Source: Ferrimonas marina (lineage in GTDB: Bacteria > Pseudomonadota > Gammaproteobacteria > Enterobacterales > Shewanellaceae). Taken from it: DNA of 64,000 nt. This document shows positions 18,067 to 26,450 of this stretch, one piece after another (the first letter of the stretch is position 1; each line of letters starts with the position of its first letter). Where the stretch lies: positions 310,001 through 374,000 of the forward strand of contig NZ_FQXG01000001.1 in NCBI RefSeq assembly GCF_900129905.1, read 5' to 3'. The position numbers were made by a program, and so were the translations under genes. The notes beneath the pieces are model-generated. The model was not told the origin of the DNA. It searched no databases and saw only the letters and a program-made list of their open reading frames with translations.

Positions 18067-18708
18067 ATGAACAATCAATGGCAAATTCAGCCCGATGAGG
18101 TGTTCGCCCGCTCCAAGGTGATCCCGGTGATGGTGATCAACAAGCTGGAAGAGGCGGTCCCCCTGGCCAAGGCCCTGGTGGCTGGCGGCATCGGCATCCT
18201 GGAGGTGACCCTGCGTACCGAGTGCGCAGTGGAAGCGATCCGGGCCATCCGCGAAGCCGTGCCGGAGGCCCTGGTGGGCGCCGGTACCGTGCTCACCGCC
18301 GAGCACCTGGACCAAGTGATCGAGGCCGGCGCCCAGTTCGCCATCAGCCCCGGCGCCACCCCGGCGCTGCTCAAGGCCGCCCAGGCCAAGAGCATCCCGC
18401 TGATCCCGGGTGTCGCCTCGGTCTCCGACGCGATGCAGGCCCTGGAGCTGGGCTACGACCACCTCAAGTTCTTCCCGGCGGAAGCCAACGGCGGAGTGAA
18501 AGCGCTTAAGTCTATCCTCGGCCCGTTGCCGCAGCTGACCTTCTGCCCCACCGGCGGGATCAGCCTGAGCAACTACCAGGACTACCTGGCCATTCCCCAG
18601 GTGAAAGCCTGTGGCGGCAGCTGGGTTGCTCCGGTGGATGCGGTGACCAACGGCGATTGGGACCGCATCACCCAGCTCTCCAAAGAGGCGCTGGACGGCG
18701 TACAGTAA
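18067..18708 (+). CDS. eda: KDPG aldolase (2-keto-3-deoxy-6-phosphogluconate aldolase)
   Basis: Encodes 213 residues. Splits KDPG into pyruvate and glyceraldehyde-3-phosphate. The Schiff-base lysine is Lys134 in HLKFFPAEANGG. Glu46 and Arg50 (ILEVTLRTE) match the catalytic and phosphate-binding residues of the family. Nine bases after edd, with AAGGAAAG before the ATG. It ends the operon at a strong terminator. Confidence 0.97.
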   Translation: MNNQWQIQPDEVFARSKVIPVMVINKLEEAVPLAKALVAGGIGILEVTLRTECAVEAIRAIREAVPEALVGAGTVLTAEHLDQVIEAGAQFAISPGATPALLKAAQAKSIPLIPGVASVSDAMQALELGYDHLKFFPAEANGGVKALKSILGPLPQLTFCPTGGISLSNYQDYLAIPQVKACGGSWVAPVDAVTNGDWDRITQLSKEALDGVQ

Positions 18709-18722
18709 CGCTGACCCGCCAA

Positions 18723-18757
18723 AAAGGCCCCAACCGCTCAGCGGCTGGGGCCTTTTT
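18723..18757 (+). terminator. Intrinsic terminator of zwf-pgl-edd-eda
   Basis: AAGGCCCCAACCGC and GCGGCTGGGGCCTT pair with one central mismatch around a short loop; TTTTTT follows. It lies 15 bases after the eda stop. Confidence 0.92.
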
Positions 18758-18971
18758 TGTACCTATGACCAATTTTATCCCGGTCATAGCTTGAGGGTAG
18801 TTTGTGCTGTGGTTGGCAAAAAGCGGCGGGTGGGGTAGTCAGGCTTTACCCCGGATAACCACGGGGGTTGATGGTTAACGCAATCCGCAAATACTCCCTT
18901 ATAAAGCCGAAACTTAGCGAACTTTCATTGTTCCAATACCAGGTAACACCTCTGTTTATCTTGGAGAAACA

Positions 18972-20306
18972 ATGCTTCGCCCCTTTATCCTTCTGTTGGC
19001 CCTATTGAGCCCGCTGTTCCCCGCTGTCGCTCAGGTCGAGGCCGACACTGCCCCTGGCGTCACCCTGGATTACTTCTTTTCGCAAACCTGCCCCCACTGC
19101 TCTGAGGCTTCGCCCTTTGTGCAGCAGCTGGCGGATCACTATCCCTGGTTGACCCTGGTGAAGCACGATGTCGCCGATGGCTCTGTACGCCAGCACTGGC
19201 AAAGCTTGGCTGCGCGCACCGGCGTGGCGGCCAACTCGGTGCCCTACATGGCGGCGTGTGACCGTGCCATCGTGGGCTTTAACGGGGTAGGGGACACCGG
19301 CCAATACCTGTTGGCGCAGCTCAAGGCCTGCTACCGCAGCCAGGGCGGCGAGCCCGGTGCCGATCCGGCCTTTATGGCGGAGATGAGTGGTACTTCCATG
19401 GCGATGATCGGCAGCTGTGACCAGGGTGCCGCACCCGGTGCCTGTGACCTGTCCGAGCCCCAGCGCCAGGTCAACCTGCCGCTGCTCGGTAGCGTCAGCC
19501 CCGAGGCGATGTCATTGCCACTGCTGACCGTGGTACTGGGCGGCGTCGATGCTTTTAATCCCTGTGCCTTTTTCGTGCTGCTGTTTTTGCTGTCGGTGAT
19601 GGTCAACGCCAAGAGCCGTAAGCGGATGCTGCTGGTGGGCGGGATCTTCGTGTTCTTCTCCGGCTTTATCTACTTCATCTTTATGGCCGCCTGGCTCAAC
19701 CTGTTCCTGCTGCTTGGCGATGTGGGCAACGGTATCATCATGACGGCGGCGGGGATACTCGCCCTCAGTGCCGGCTTCATTAACGTCAAGGAGTACGTCA
19801 CCACCAAAGGGGAGGTGTCGCTCTCCATGTCGGCGGAGAACCGCTCCAGCCTGATCAAGCGCATGGGTAAGCTGACCAAGGCCGACAACCTGGGCACCAT
19901 GGTGTTTGGCAGTGTGGTACTGGCGATCCTGGCAAACGCCTACGAGCTGCTGTGCACCGCCGGCTTCCCGATGATCTACACCAGCGTGCTGTCGATGCAC
20001 GACCTGACCAACACCGAGTACTACCTCTACCTGGTGGCCTACAACGTGGTGTACGTCATTCCGCTGGCGGCTATCGTTATCGCGTTCGCCTGGAGCATGG
20101 GCAAACGTAAGCTGACCGAGAAAGAGGGCCAGACCCTCAAGCTGATGTCCGGCCTGATGATGCTGGGGATGGGTCTGACCCTGATCCTCGACCCCAACGC
20201 CCTGCAATCGGCAGTGGTGGCCATTGGCCTTATCCTCGGCTCCATCCTGCTGACCCTGGTCATCACCACGGTTCGAAAGCTCAGGGCGAGACAGACCGAC
20301 AGCTAA
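18972..20306 (+). CDS. Periplasmic thioredoxin fused to a CcdA/DsbD-like membrane domain
   Basis: Encodes 444 residues. Signal peptide about 1-20 (ends AVAQ). A thioredoxin-like domain carries the redox pair Cys40-Pro-His-Cys43. Next comes a linker with further cysteines (C150, C158), then about six membrane helices from residue 180. Helix 1 holds Asn-Pro-Cys (196-198) and a later helix has Cys328, as in CcdA/DsbD electron carriers. It probably moves electrons from the cytoplasm to periplasmic thiols. AGGAG precedes the ATG inside TTGGAGAAAC. It stands alone between two terminators. The order thioredoxin-then-membrane differs from DsbD, where the thioredoxin domain is C-terminal. Confidence 0.8.
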   Translation: MLRPFILLLALLSPLFPAVAQVEADTAPGVTLDYFFSQTCPHCSEASPFVQQLADHYPWLTLVKHDVADGSVRQHWQSLAARTGVAANSVPYMAACDRAIVGFNGVGDTGQYLLAQLKACYRSQGGEPGADPAFMAEMSGTSMAMIGSCDQGAAPGACDLSEPQRQVNLPLLGSVSPEAMSLPLLTVVLGGVDAFNPCAFFVLLFLLSVMVNAKSRKRMLLVGGIFVFFSGFIYFIFMAAWLNLFLLLGDVGNGIIMTAAGILALSAGFINVKEYVTTKGEVSLSMSAENRSSLIKRMGKLTKADNLGTMVFGSVVLAILANAYELLCTAGFPMIYTSVLSMHDLTNTEYYLYLVAYNVVYVIPLAAIVIAFAWSMGKRKLTEKEGQTLKLMSGLMMLGMGLTLILDPNALQSAVVAIGLILGSILLTLVITTVRKLRARQTDS

Positions 20307-20323
20307 GGCTAAATTGACGAAGT

Positions 20324-20349
20324 AAGGCACCGCATGGCGGTGCCTTTTT
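20324..20349 (+). terminator. Intrinsic terminator after the thioredoxin/CcdA fusion
   Basis: AAGGCACCGC, ATG, GCGGTGCCTT then TTT. Eighteen bases after the stop. Confidence 0.88.
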
Positions 20350-20397
20350 GTTGGGGTGCAGAAAACGGCGGATCGTGTTTGTTGTAAGGCACCTGAC

Positions 20398-20426
20398 ATT
20401 CAAACCACTCTGACCCCTTTGGTTCC
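20398..20426 (-). repeat. Copy of the GGGGTCAGAGTGG-like dispersed repeat
   Basis: The reverse strand holds AACCAAAGGGGTCAGAGTGG followed by TTTGAAT. It matches the copy at 26356-26383 at about 24 of 29 positions and the one at 25077-25097 at nearly all of its length. It lies between the terminator at 20324 and selO. Confidence 0.65.
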
Positions 20427-20520
20427 TTCTAATCTCTTTGGTCCTTCATTTCCTGACCTCTTTAGCGGCCAACCCCGTATGATAAGGTTTGCTCAAACGC
20501 CAACAGGGAGTAAGACCGGC

Positions 20521-22245
20521 ATGAACCCAGGCACACAGGCTGATAAGGTCAGCAGCCAAGCGCACCCTGATTCTCAGGGCATTACCACCCTAGCCGGGCT
20601 GGCAAACCTGGCAGATTTTTCTCTGCGCGAGCAGCTTACCTGCGATCCCGACGCTAGCCCGGAAGGCGAAGACTGGCAGCCGCGTCAGGTGTTCTCTGGC
20701 CATTATGTGCCGGTCAAGCCCACCCCCATTGAGTCGCCCGTTTATGTCGCCCACAGCTCAGCGCTCTTTGCCGAGCTGGGGCTGGATGACAGCCTGGCAC
20801 AGACCCCGGAGTTTACCCGGGTGTTCTCCGGCGATCTCAGTCAGGTCCCCGAGCCGATGCTCAGCACCGGCTGGGCCACCGGTTACTCCCTGTCGATCTT
20901 CGGCACTGAATACATCCAGCAGTGCCCGTTTCAGACCGGCAACGGTTATGGCGATGGCCGCGCACTGTCGGTGTTGGAGTTGGTCAGTGGTGAACGGCGC
21001 TGGGAGCTGCAACTCAAAGGCGCCGGGCCCACCCCATATTGCCGCGGTGGCGATGGTCGGGCGGTGCTGCGCTCCAGCGTGCGCGAGTTCCTGGCCCAGG
21101 AGTTGATGCATGCCCTGGGCGTGCCCACCTCCCGCTCCTTTAGCCTGTTTGCATCCCAGACGGAAACCGTCAACCGGCCCTGGTACATCGAAGGCTCGCA
21201 CTCCGAGGACCCGGATACCCTGGTGGCTAACCCAGTAGCGATCACCACTCGGGTGGCTCCCTCCTTCTTGCGCGTAGGCCAGCTGGAGCTGTTCAGCCGG
21301 CGGGCCCGCACACAGGCTCACCCCCAAGCCATGGCAGAGTTGGAGCAGATAACCCGGCACATCATCGCGCGGGAGTATGGCGACGAGATCGACAGCGATT
21401 CGGCGCTGGAGGAGCAGGTCTTAGCGCTTGCCACGGCCTTTCGGGGCCGACTCACGAGCTTGGTTAGCCACTGGATCCGTGTCGGTTTCTGCCAGGGCAA
21501 TTTCAACAGCGACAACTGCGCCGTCGGGGGCTTTACCCTGGACTACGGACCCTTTGGCTTTAATGAGCTCTTTGATCCCTACTTTCAGCCCTGGACCGGC
21601 GGCGGTCGGCATTTCTCTTTCTTCTTTCAGCCCCAGGCGGCGGAGAAAAACTTCCATACCTTTTGCGATGCCCTTAAGCCGTTGCTGACCGAGAGCGACG
21701 CACGGCTCCGATTGGCGGAGGTCCGCAACGGTTTCGAAGACAAGATGCAGCAGAGTCTTAAGGCGATGTGGGCGGCAAAGTTGGGGCTGGCGGAGTTTGA
21801 TGGCGAACTGCTCAATGAGCTATTGCGCCTGATGATGGAGACGGAGGTCGATTACACCCGGCTATTTCGCCTGCTGTCTGAGTTACCCAGTGAGCCCGAG
21901 TCGTTGATCCCAAGCTTTTACGGCAAACCAAGCGAGGCCATGCTGGGTCAGTGGGGAAACTGGTTGACCCAGTGGCGCAGGCACTGGGATGCCAACATTG
22001 GTGATAAGCAACGCTCGGCACAGATGAAGGGGGTCAACCCCAAGTACAGCTGGCGCGAATGGTTGGTGGTGCCAGCCTACCAGCGGGCAGAGCAGGGCGA
22101 TTACAGCCGGATCCACGCGCTGCAAGCCCTGTTTGCCCAGCCCTATCAAGAGCAATCCGACGAAGTAAGTGAGGTATACGACCGTCTACGACCCCCACAG
22201 TTTTTCCACGCCGGCGGCGTGTCGCACTACAGTTGCTCTTCCTAG
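20521..22245 (+). CDS. selO: Protein adenylyltransferase SelO (YdiU family)
   Basis: Encodes 574 residues from ATG 20521, after AGGGAG; the frame is open back to 20356 but those residues overlap the dispersed repeat and do not look coding. SelO has a kinase-like fold and transfers AMP to proteins in redox homeostasis. Visible: [20 protein letters not shown] (nucleotide and active-site region), [17 protein letters not shown], and the cysteine-containing end YSCSS that resembles the C terminus where eukaryotic SelO carries selenocysteine. No operon partner. Confidence 0.92.
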   Translation: MNPGTQADKVSSQAHPDSQGITTLAGLANLADFSLREQLTCDPDASPEGEDWQPRQVFSGHYVPVKPTPIESPVYVAHSSALFAELGLDDSLAQTPEFTRVFSGDLSQVPEPMLSTGWATGYSLSIFGTEYIQQCPFQTGNGYGDGRALSVLELVSGERRWELQLKGAGPTPYCRGGDGRAVLRSSVREFLAQELMHALGVPTSRSFSLFASQTETVNRPWYIEGSHSEDPDTLVANPVAITTRVAPSFLRVGQLELFSRRARTQAHPQAMAELEQITRHIIAREYGDEIDSDSALEEQVLALATAFRGRLTSLVSHWIRVGFCQGNFNSDNCAVGGFTLDYGPFGFNELFDPYFQPWTGGGRHFSFFFQPQAAEKNFHTFCDALKPLLTESDARLRLAEVRNGFEDKMQQSLKAMWAAKLGLAEFDGELLNELLRLMMETEVDYTRLFRLLSELPSEPESLIPSFYGKPSEAMLGQWGNWLTQWRRHWDANIGDKQRSAQMKGVNPKYSWREWLVVPAYQRAEQGDYSRIHALQALFAQPYQEQSDEVSEVYDRLRPPQFFHAGGVSHYSCSS

Positions 22246-22283
22246 GTTGCTCCTTCTGGGTTGCGACGATTGCTGGAGCAACC
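22245..22283 (+). other. Inverted repeat after selO
   Basis: GGTTGCTCC (22245-22253) and GGAGCAACC (22275-22283) form a perfect 9-bp stem with a 21-base loop. No T-run follows, so it is not a standard terminator. The rest of 22246-22460 holds nothing I recognise. Confidence 0.4.
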
Positions 22284-22460
22284 CGCCCGAGGTTGCTTCG
22301 GCTGGATTCAACGACTTTGGCCCCTTGAAACTGGAGCCGGTCGGTAAGGCTCTAGTCAGCTGGTGTGAGTTCACAATTTGAGCAACGGTCCACTCCATTC
22401 GATAACCCGGCTGGCTTTGTTCTTTAGCCTTGCGGCCTTCAGTATCTCGCCGGAGCCGTC

Positions 22461-22733
22461 ATGCACAATCGTATCAGCGACACCCAGGTCCTCATTCAGC
22501 TTGCCCACGACATTGGTTTCGACCAACCCGAATTGGCAGAAGCCGCCATTCGTCTTGGTCAGTTCGCTCGCAAGGAATTGGCTGTTTATTCCATCACCGC
22601 TGACGGACAGGGCCATAGCCGAGACAGGGATACTGAGGCTTTGATCCAGCTGGCCTGCACTCAAGGGTTTGATGAACCGGAGGTGATGGAGGCCGCGAAT
22701 CGCCTTGCGGCTGCACTGGCTAACTCGCTGTAG
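22461..22733 (+). CDS. Small protein made of two related ~30-residue repeats
   Basis: Encodes 90 residues with CGGAG before the ATG. Residues about 7-36 (DTQVLIQLAHDIGFDQPELA) and 57-86 (DTEALIQLACTQGFDEPEVM) are clear copies of one helical unit; the shared pattern is DT..LIQLA...GFD.PE..EAA.RL. Such an internal repeat shows this frame is real and that the 162-residue frame on the other strand is not. Function unknown. Confidence 0.65.
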   Translation: MHNRISDTQVLIQLAHDIGFDQPELAEAAIRLGQFARKELAVYSITADGQGHSRDRDTEALIQLACTQGFDEPEVMEAANRLAAALANSL

Positions 22734-22938
22734 GAGCTCGTCCTCGAACCGGTGTACCGCCGAGCTCAACGTACATTGCAGTCGGCTTTGGCAGTCAGTT
22801 GAGCGGGAGCAAATAAAAGGGGCAGAGTAGCTTGGTCTAAGCCAATAAAGCCAAAACATTGTCTGGCACCAAAAGGCCTGAGGGCACTTTAAATCTGCTA
22901 TGACCCCTATGCTCCCTCTACAATGAGCGGATTGAGCT

Positions 22939-23109
22939 CTAAAAATTCGCGATCATGGTGAACAGACCCCAGAAGGGGATTATAAAGGACATGAATACGT
23001 CCGACTTGTCGCCGTAGATGTAGGCAAGAATCGGACTGATCGGGAAGTAGCCACACATGAACAGAACCACTAGGCAGCCACCGCCGAGGTTTTCGAAAAA
23101 CTGTTTCAT
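22939..23109 (-). CDS. Very small membrane protein (56 residues)
   Basis: A short frame starting MKQFFENLGGGCLVVLFMCG. Two hydrophobic segments (about 10-28 and 37-55) suggest two helices. AGAGG lies 8 bases before the ATG. It starts 11 bases after the stop of the exported protein at 23121-23672, so the two are probably co-transcribed. No family recognised. Confidence 0.55.
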   Translation of the reverse strand: MKQFFENLGGGCLVVLFMCGYFPISPILAYIYGDKSDVFMSFIIPFWGLFTMIANF

Positions 23110-23120
23110 TGGTTTGCCTC

Positions 23121-23672
23121 TTATTCTGCCAGCTTCATCAGTTCAGGGCTCACATAAGCGAGACTGATCCCCGCCTCACCCGCTTCGGGGTTGCCTTCAA
23201 TGATCGACACAAAGCCTTTCAATTTGGTTGAGCGGTACATGGTTATCGTCTGGATCCCTTGGTCTTCCTTGTGTAACTCCGTCAGGTCGTAAACCTTAAC
23301 CATCCGCGCCTTGATCCCTTGGTCGGTATGGTCTGGGATGTTCACGCCGCAGTTAAACGGGTGGCCAATGGCAGCGGTGATGAATTCTTCGCCGTTGCGG
23401 TAAACCACAAGGCGCGACTCCTCAGACATTGGTGATCCCACCATTGCCTTGATAGCCTCGTCTTCAATTTCCTTCATCTTCGCTTCGCCGTTCTTGTTCA
23501 ACGCGATAGCAGCCATCATTCCGTCCAGGGCTAACTGAGCGCCCTGATAATCCATTGGGACTGCACACAGCCCGCCGAACGCACGAAAGGCCTTGTCTTC
23601 AACGCTGCGGCTTACAGCATTGGCGGTAAATGTCGTGGCTATTAAGGCCAGGGCAGTCAGAGTCTTCTGCAT
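23121..23672 (-). CDS. Exported protein of unknown function
   Basis: Encodes 183 residues from ATG 23672 (MQKTLTALALIATTFTANA signal peptide); a longer frame adds a polar stretch that would spoil the signal. The mature part is mixed alpha/beta with two cysteines (about 33 and 96), possibly a disulfide. No family recognised. It is followed by the 56-residue membrane protein at 22939-23109. Confidence 0.65.
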   Translation of the reverse strand: MQKTLTALALIATTFTANAVSRSVEDKAFRAFGGLCAVPMDYQGAQLALDGMMAAIALNKNGEAKMKEIEDEAIKAMVGSPMSEESRLVVYRNGEEFITAAIGHPFNCGVNIPDHTDQGIKARMVKVYDLTELHKEDQGIQTITMYRSTKLKGFVSIIEGNPEAGEAGISLAYVSPELMKLAE

Positions 23673-23983
23673 GGGGGTCTCATATTGGTCAAGGTAGAGC
23701 GGACTATCAGACTCGTCTGATTTGTGGCACATGTTAGCGCCATTGATTGAAGGGACAAGGGTCGATGAGCGACAGAGAGTGTCAGAAAATGACTAATAAG
23801 CAGGGATTAATGGTGAGGTCGAAAAAACACCTGGACATGTGATCCAGAGCCTGAAGGCCGTGCGTCTCGCTGCACTTCAGACTTGTTGCCTCGGGTACTA
23901 TCGCCAGTTTAGTGAGTAAAGGGGCTAGACTGGATTGAAAGCTATGAGCCGGTGAACTGTGATGGCTGACGCCCCATTCTCTG
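23673..23983. other. Intergenic stretch without a supported gene
   Basis: About 310 bases between two minus-strand genes for exported proteins. An imperfect hairpin lies near 23850-23880 (CTGAAG with CTTCAG, GTGC with GCAC). No gene or T-run terminator is clear. Confidence 0.35.
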
Positions 23984-24349
23984 TTAATGAAAAGGCTTTA
24001 AACTTGGGTACTTATCCGGTGAACAAACTGTATAGGCTGCTTTGAGGTGGTAATTGATGTCACTCAGCATTCTGCTGTGTCTACTTGCTTTGTTTTCGCT
24101 GAGAGCAATCGTCTTGCTAACTTCTTCCATGAATGGCCTATTGGCCCCAACTGCACTTTGCAGGCCATAACACACTTGGGTAAGGTCGAGACTGTCATCT
24201 GCCCATTTGGCAATCTCTAAGGTAGTGTTTACCGCGCCTTCAATAAAGCCGACAGAACTTGCTATATAGCTTTCATTGAATGCATTACTGGCCATTGCTG
24301 GATTGCTGATAAGGACAATTAACACACCTAGCAAGTGTTGCTTTTTCAT
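23984..24349 (-). CDS. Exported small protein of unknown function
   Basis: Encodes 121 residues from ATG 24349. Signal peptide MKKQHLLGVLIVLISNPAMA; the mature part is mostly helical with two cysteines (about 72 and 109). The frame is open much further upstream, but that part is the wrong frame of the duplicated antiporter fragment, so the start at the signal peptide is preferred. No family recognised. Confidence 0.6.
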   Translation of the reverse strand: MKKQHLLGVLIVLISNPAMASNAFNESYIASSVGFIEGAVNTTLEIAKWADDSLDLTQVCYGLQSAVGANRPFMEEVSKTIALSENKASRHSRMLSDINYHLKAAYTVCSPDKYPSLKPFH

Positions 24350-24507
24350 CCAATGTACCCATTTAAATGAGGTTCTGTTGTTTAACCGTAAAACGACCAG
24401 TTCAGTTTCACGGATGACTGGAACTGGACTTTTAGAGCCGTTCAAAGATGGCAAAGGGAAGGCGCCTTGAACGATGGGTCTATAGCGTCTGTCGTCCAAG
24501 GCCATTT

Positions 24508-25072
24508 TTATACAAAACTCAATGCCAGGTAGCCGGTGAGTATGACCGCTACCCACATCACCATGGAGCTGGTCAACCGGGTTCGGGAGAGCTGCGCTTC
24601 CGGCAGGTGCAGTGCCAGGAAGTCCAGGGTGCGACGAATCATGGCTATAAAGCCTTGTCGCAGTCGCCCGTCCCAATGCACCACCAACTCCGTGCCTCGC
24701 TGAGCCACGCTGGGGAACAGCCGACGGTAGAACCAGTCGAAGTCCAGGCTGATGGTCAGGGTGCGTTTCATCATCGGCAGCAACACAAAGAACGCCGCGC
24801 CGGCAAACAGCAGCAGCTGGAATTGGGTAACCAGGTGATCCAGAGTATAGGGCTGGTAGCTGACCGGGTAGGGCAGGATCTGATAGAACCACTGCGGTAC
24901 CAGGCCAATCACGATACATAGCGCGGAAAACAGCGCCATGGCCCAGCGCATGGTAGCGGGCGGATCTTTAGGGCGCAGGCCGGAGTCCTTTTGAAAGAAC
25001 ACAAACCAGGGGAACTTGATGCCTGCGTGCAGGAACACCCCGGCGGAGGCGGCCAGCAGCAGGAACCACACC
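24508..25072 (-). pseudogene. Truncated duplicate of the antiporter subunit gene at 26451-28130
   Basis: The last ~188 codons of the MnhD-like gene at 26451-28130 are repeated here almost letter for letter; the one residue difference I see is Met for Leu in LLPMMKRT. The upstream part is missing. The copy begins at WVWFLLLAASAG, and directly before that breakpoint lies the repeat TTTCAACCACTCTGACCCCTT (25077-25097). Without the N-terminal two thirds it cannot make the antiporter fold. The two copies are direct repeats about 1.95 kb apart, with the lipase-like gene between them. The duplication is probably recent or kept alike by gene conversion. Confidence 0.85.
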
Positions 25073-25076
25073 CAGG

Positions 25077-25097
25077 TTTCAACCACTCTGACCCCTT
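25077..25097 (-). repeat. Left inverted-repeat copy flanking the lipase-like gene
   Basis: TTTCAACCACTCTGACCCCTT is the reverse complement of AAGGGGTCAGAGTGGTTGAAA. It abuts the broken end of the antiporter duplicate and lies 6 bases past the lipase-like gene's stop. The opposite copy is at 26356-26383. Confidence 0.7.
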
Positions 25098-25103
25098 AAA
25101 ACT

Positions 25104-26330
25104 CTACGAATTGAACCACTGCAGCAGCTGAGCATACACACTGCGGCTGCTGAGCAAGCCATTGTGTCCGCATGGCTGGGCAATCCAGCAGCCAGATGAA
25201 GGAAAGGCGAGATCATATTTCGGCAAACGATGCCGGCCCAGTGCACTATTGAGCGTTACCAAGCCATCTCCGACGATCTGCTCAGTGCGGAAACTGCTGC
25301 GCTCTGAGCACACCGCAGCCACGGCATAGCATTCAACCCCTGAGGTTAGCGGGACGGACAGGCGCTGATCCAGATTGAATTGGAAGCGATCTGTAGAGGA
25401 CCAGTCATGCTCGGTAATATGGCCGTAGCGCAGGTCGGTGATCCCACAGCTGCGCAGCTTCGCCAATCGCGCAAAGGGCGCGGAGTAGGGGCTTTTCGGC
25501 AACACCGTATCCACGAGGTTTCCGCCTTTTTCCAACAAGGCACCGTGATGGGGCGTCCCCAAAAAGGCGATCTTTTGCAATGAAGCCAGCCAGTCTGCGC
25601 TGTGTTTTTTGCCATAGTAGGCAGCACTGCGGGCCACCAGGCCGCCCATGCTGTGGCTGACGATCTGCAGTTGCAGCGGCACCATCATCTGTGAAGAGAG
25701 TGTGCCAAGCATCTCATTAAGCTGTTGGCCGTTATCGGAGATATGCCGGCCGGTGTTGTAAAACAGGTAGACCGGTGTCATACCCAGTGCTTCGGCTAAA
25801 GCCAGTCCGTGGTTGTGTGTTTCCTGCTGCCAAAGGTGATCGTTCATGCAAAGCCCATGGATCATCAGCAACATGCGGCCTTGATTGGCATCCAACTGCG
25901 CTGCCAGTGCCGTTTCGTCGACCGCCTCGCCCTGTTGTCGCCACTGCATTCGGATAGCCAATGGACTGTCCCGCGCTTCAAGGTGATCGCCTAATACCCC
26001 ATTTAGAATGGAAACCAGTCGTTCGCGCTGCGGAGAACGGTCCTGTGCATCGATAAGTTGGCCCAGTTTGGCTAAGGGTTTGTCCAACTGTTTGCCCACC
26101 CACTGGGTCGTGGAGCGAATACTGCGATAGACCAAGCGACTGATCCCACGAGTCTGCCTTTGCTCTGCCGCTTGAGGCGTCAGCCCCAAGGTCGCAATGG
26201 TGTGGTGCATAGACTCAACGATCTCACTGACCGCGATGATCGCATCAATGGTCAGACGGGAACTGGCCTGCAGATCGCGCGAGGCGTCGTTATCGCTGGC
26301 GGTCTTATTGTTCGGTTCCACATTGCTCAC
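25104..26330 (-). CDS. Alpha/beta-hydrolase, lipase or PGAP1-like
   Basis: Encodes 408 residues from GTG 26330, five bases after GGAGG. A frame extended to 26390 would read through the flanking repeat, so it is rejected. An N-terminal helical region (about 1-140) of unknown role is followed by an alpha/beta-hydrolase: MLLMIHGLCMNDHLW (oxyanion region), nucleophile Ser227 in IVSHSMGGLVARS, LGTPHHGALLEKGG, and probable acid and His in QIVGDGLVTLNSA and CGHNGLL. The layout resembles triacylglycerol lipases; substrate unknown. The gene lies exactly between inverted repeats, suggesting insertion as a unit. Confidence 0.8.
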   Translation of the reverse strand: MSNVEPNNKTASDNDASRDLQASSRLTIDAIIAVSEIVESMHHTIATLGLTPQAAEQRQTRGISRLVYRSIRSTTQWVGKQLDKPLAKLGQLIDAQDRSPQRERLVSILNGVLGDHLEARDSPLAIRMQWRQQGEAVDETALAAQLDANQGRMLLMIHGLCMNDHLWQQETHNHGLALAEALGMTPVYLFYNTGRHISDNGQQLNEMLGTLSSQMMVPLQLQIVSHSMGGLVARSAAYYGKKHSADWLASLQKIAFLGTPHHGALLEKGGNLVDTVLPKSPYSAPFARLAKLRSCGITDLRYGHITEHDWSSTDRFQFNLDQRLSVPLTSGVECYAVAAVCSERSSFRTEQIVGDGLVTLNSALGRHRLPKYDLAFPSSGCWIAQPCGHNGLLSSRSVYAQLLQWFNS

Positions 26331-26355
26331 GGCCGCCTCCACTGCGAATGGCCAG

Positions 26356-26383
26356 GGACCAAAGGGGTCAGAAAGGATTGAAA
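26356..26383 (+). repeat. Right inverted-repeat copy flanking the lipase-like gene
   Basis: GGACCAAAGGGGTCAGAAAGG followed by ATTGAAA, in opposite orientation to 25077-25097. About 26 bases upstream of the GTG start of the lipase-like gene. Close to the copy at 20398-20426. Confidence 0.7.
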
Positions 26384-26450
26384 CTCTCATGGACCGCTTC
26401 AGGTCGATTAATGACTGCTGATGAGGTTATTGCAGTTCAAGGCTCCTTCC

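Noticed and set aside
14089-18462. Long minus-strand open frames (602 and 675 codons) opposite zwf-pgl-edd-eda
   Set aside because: They are antisense shadows of GC-rich coding DNA; their residues are His/Gln/Val-rich with no family features, while the plus-strand genes are unmistakable.
22371-22859. 162-codon minus-strand frame over the small repeat protein
   Set aside because: The plus-strand frame shows an internal repeat at protein level and a ribosome site; the minus frame has neither.
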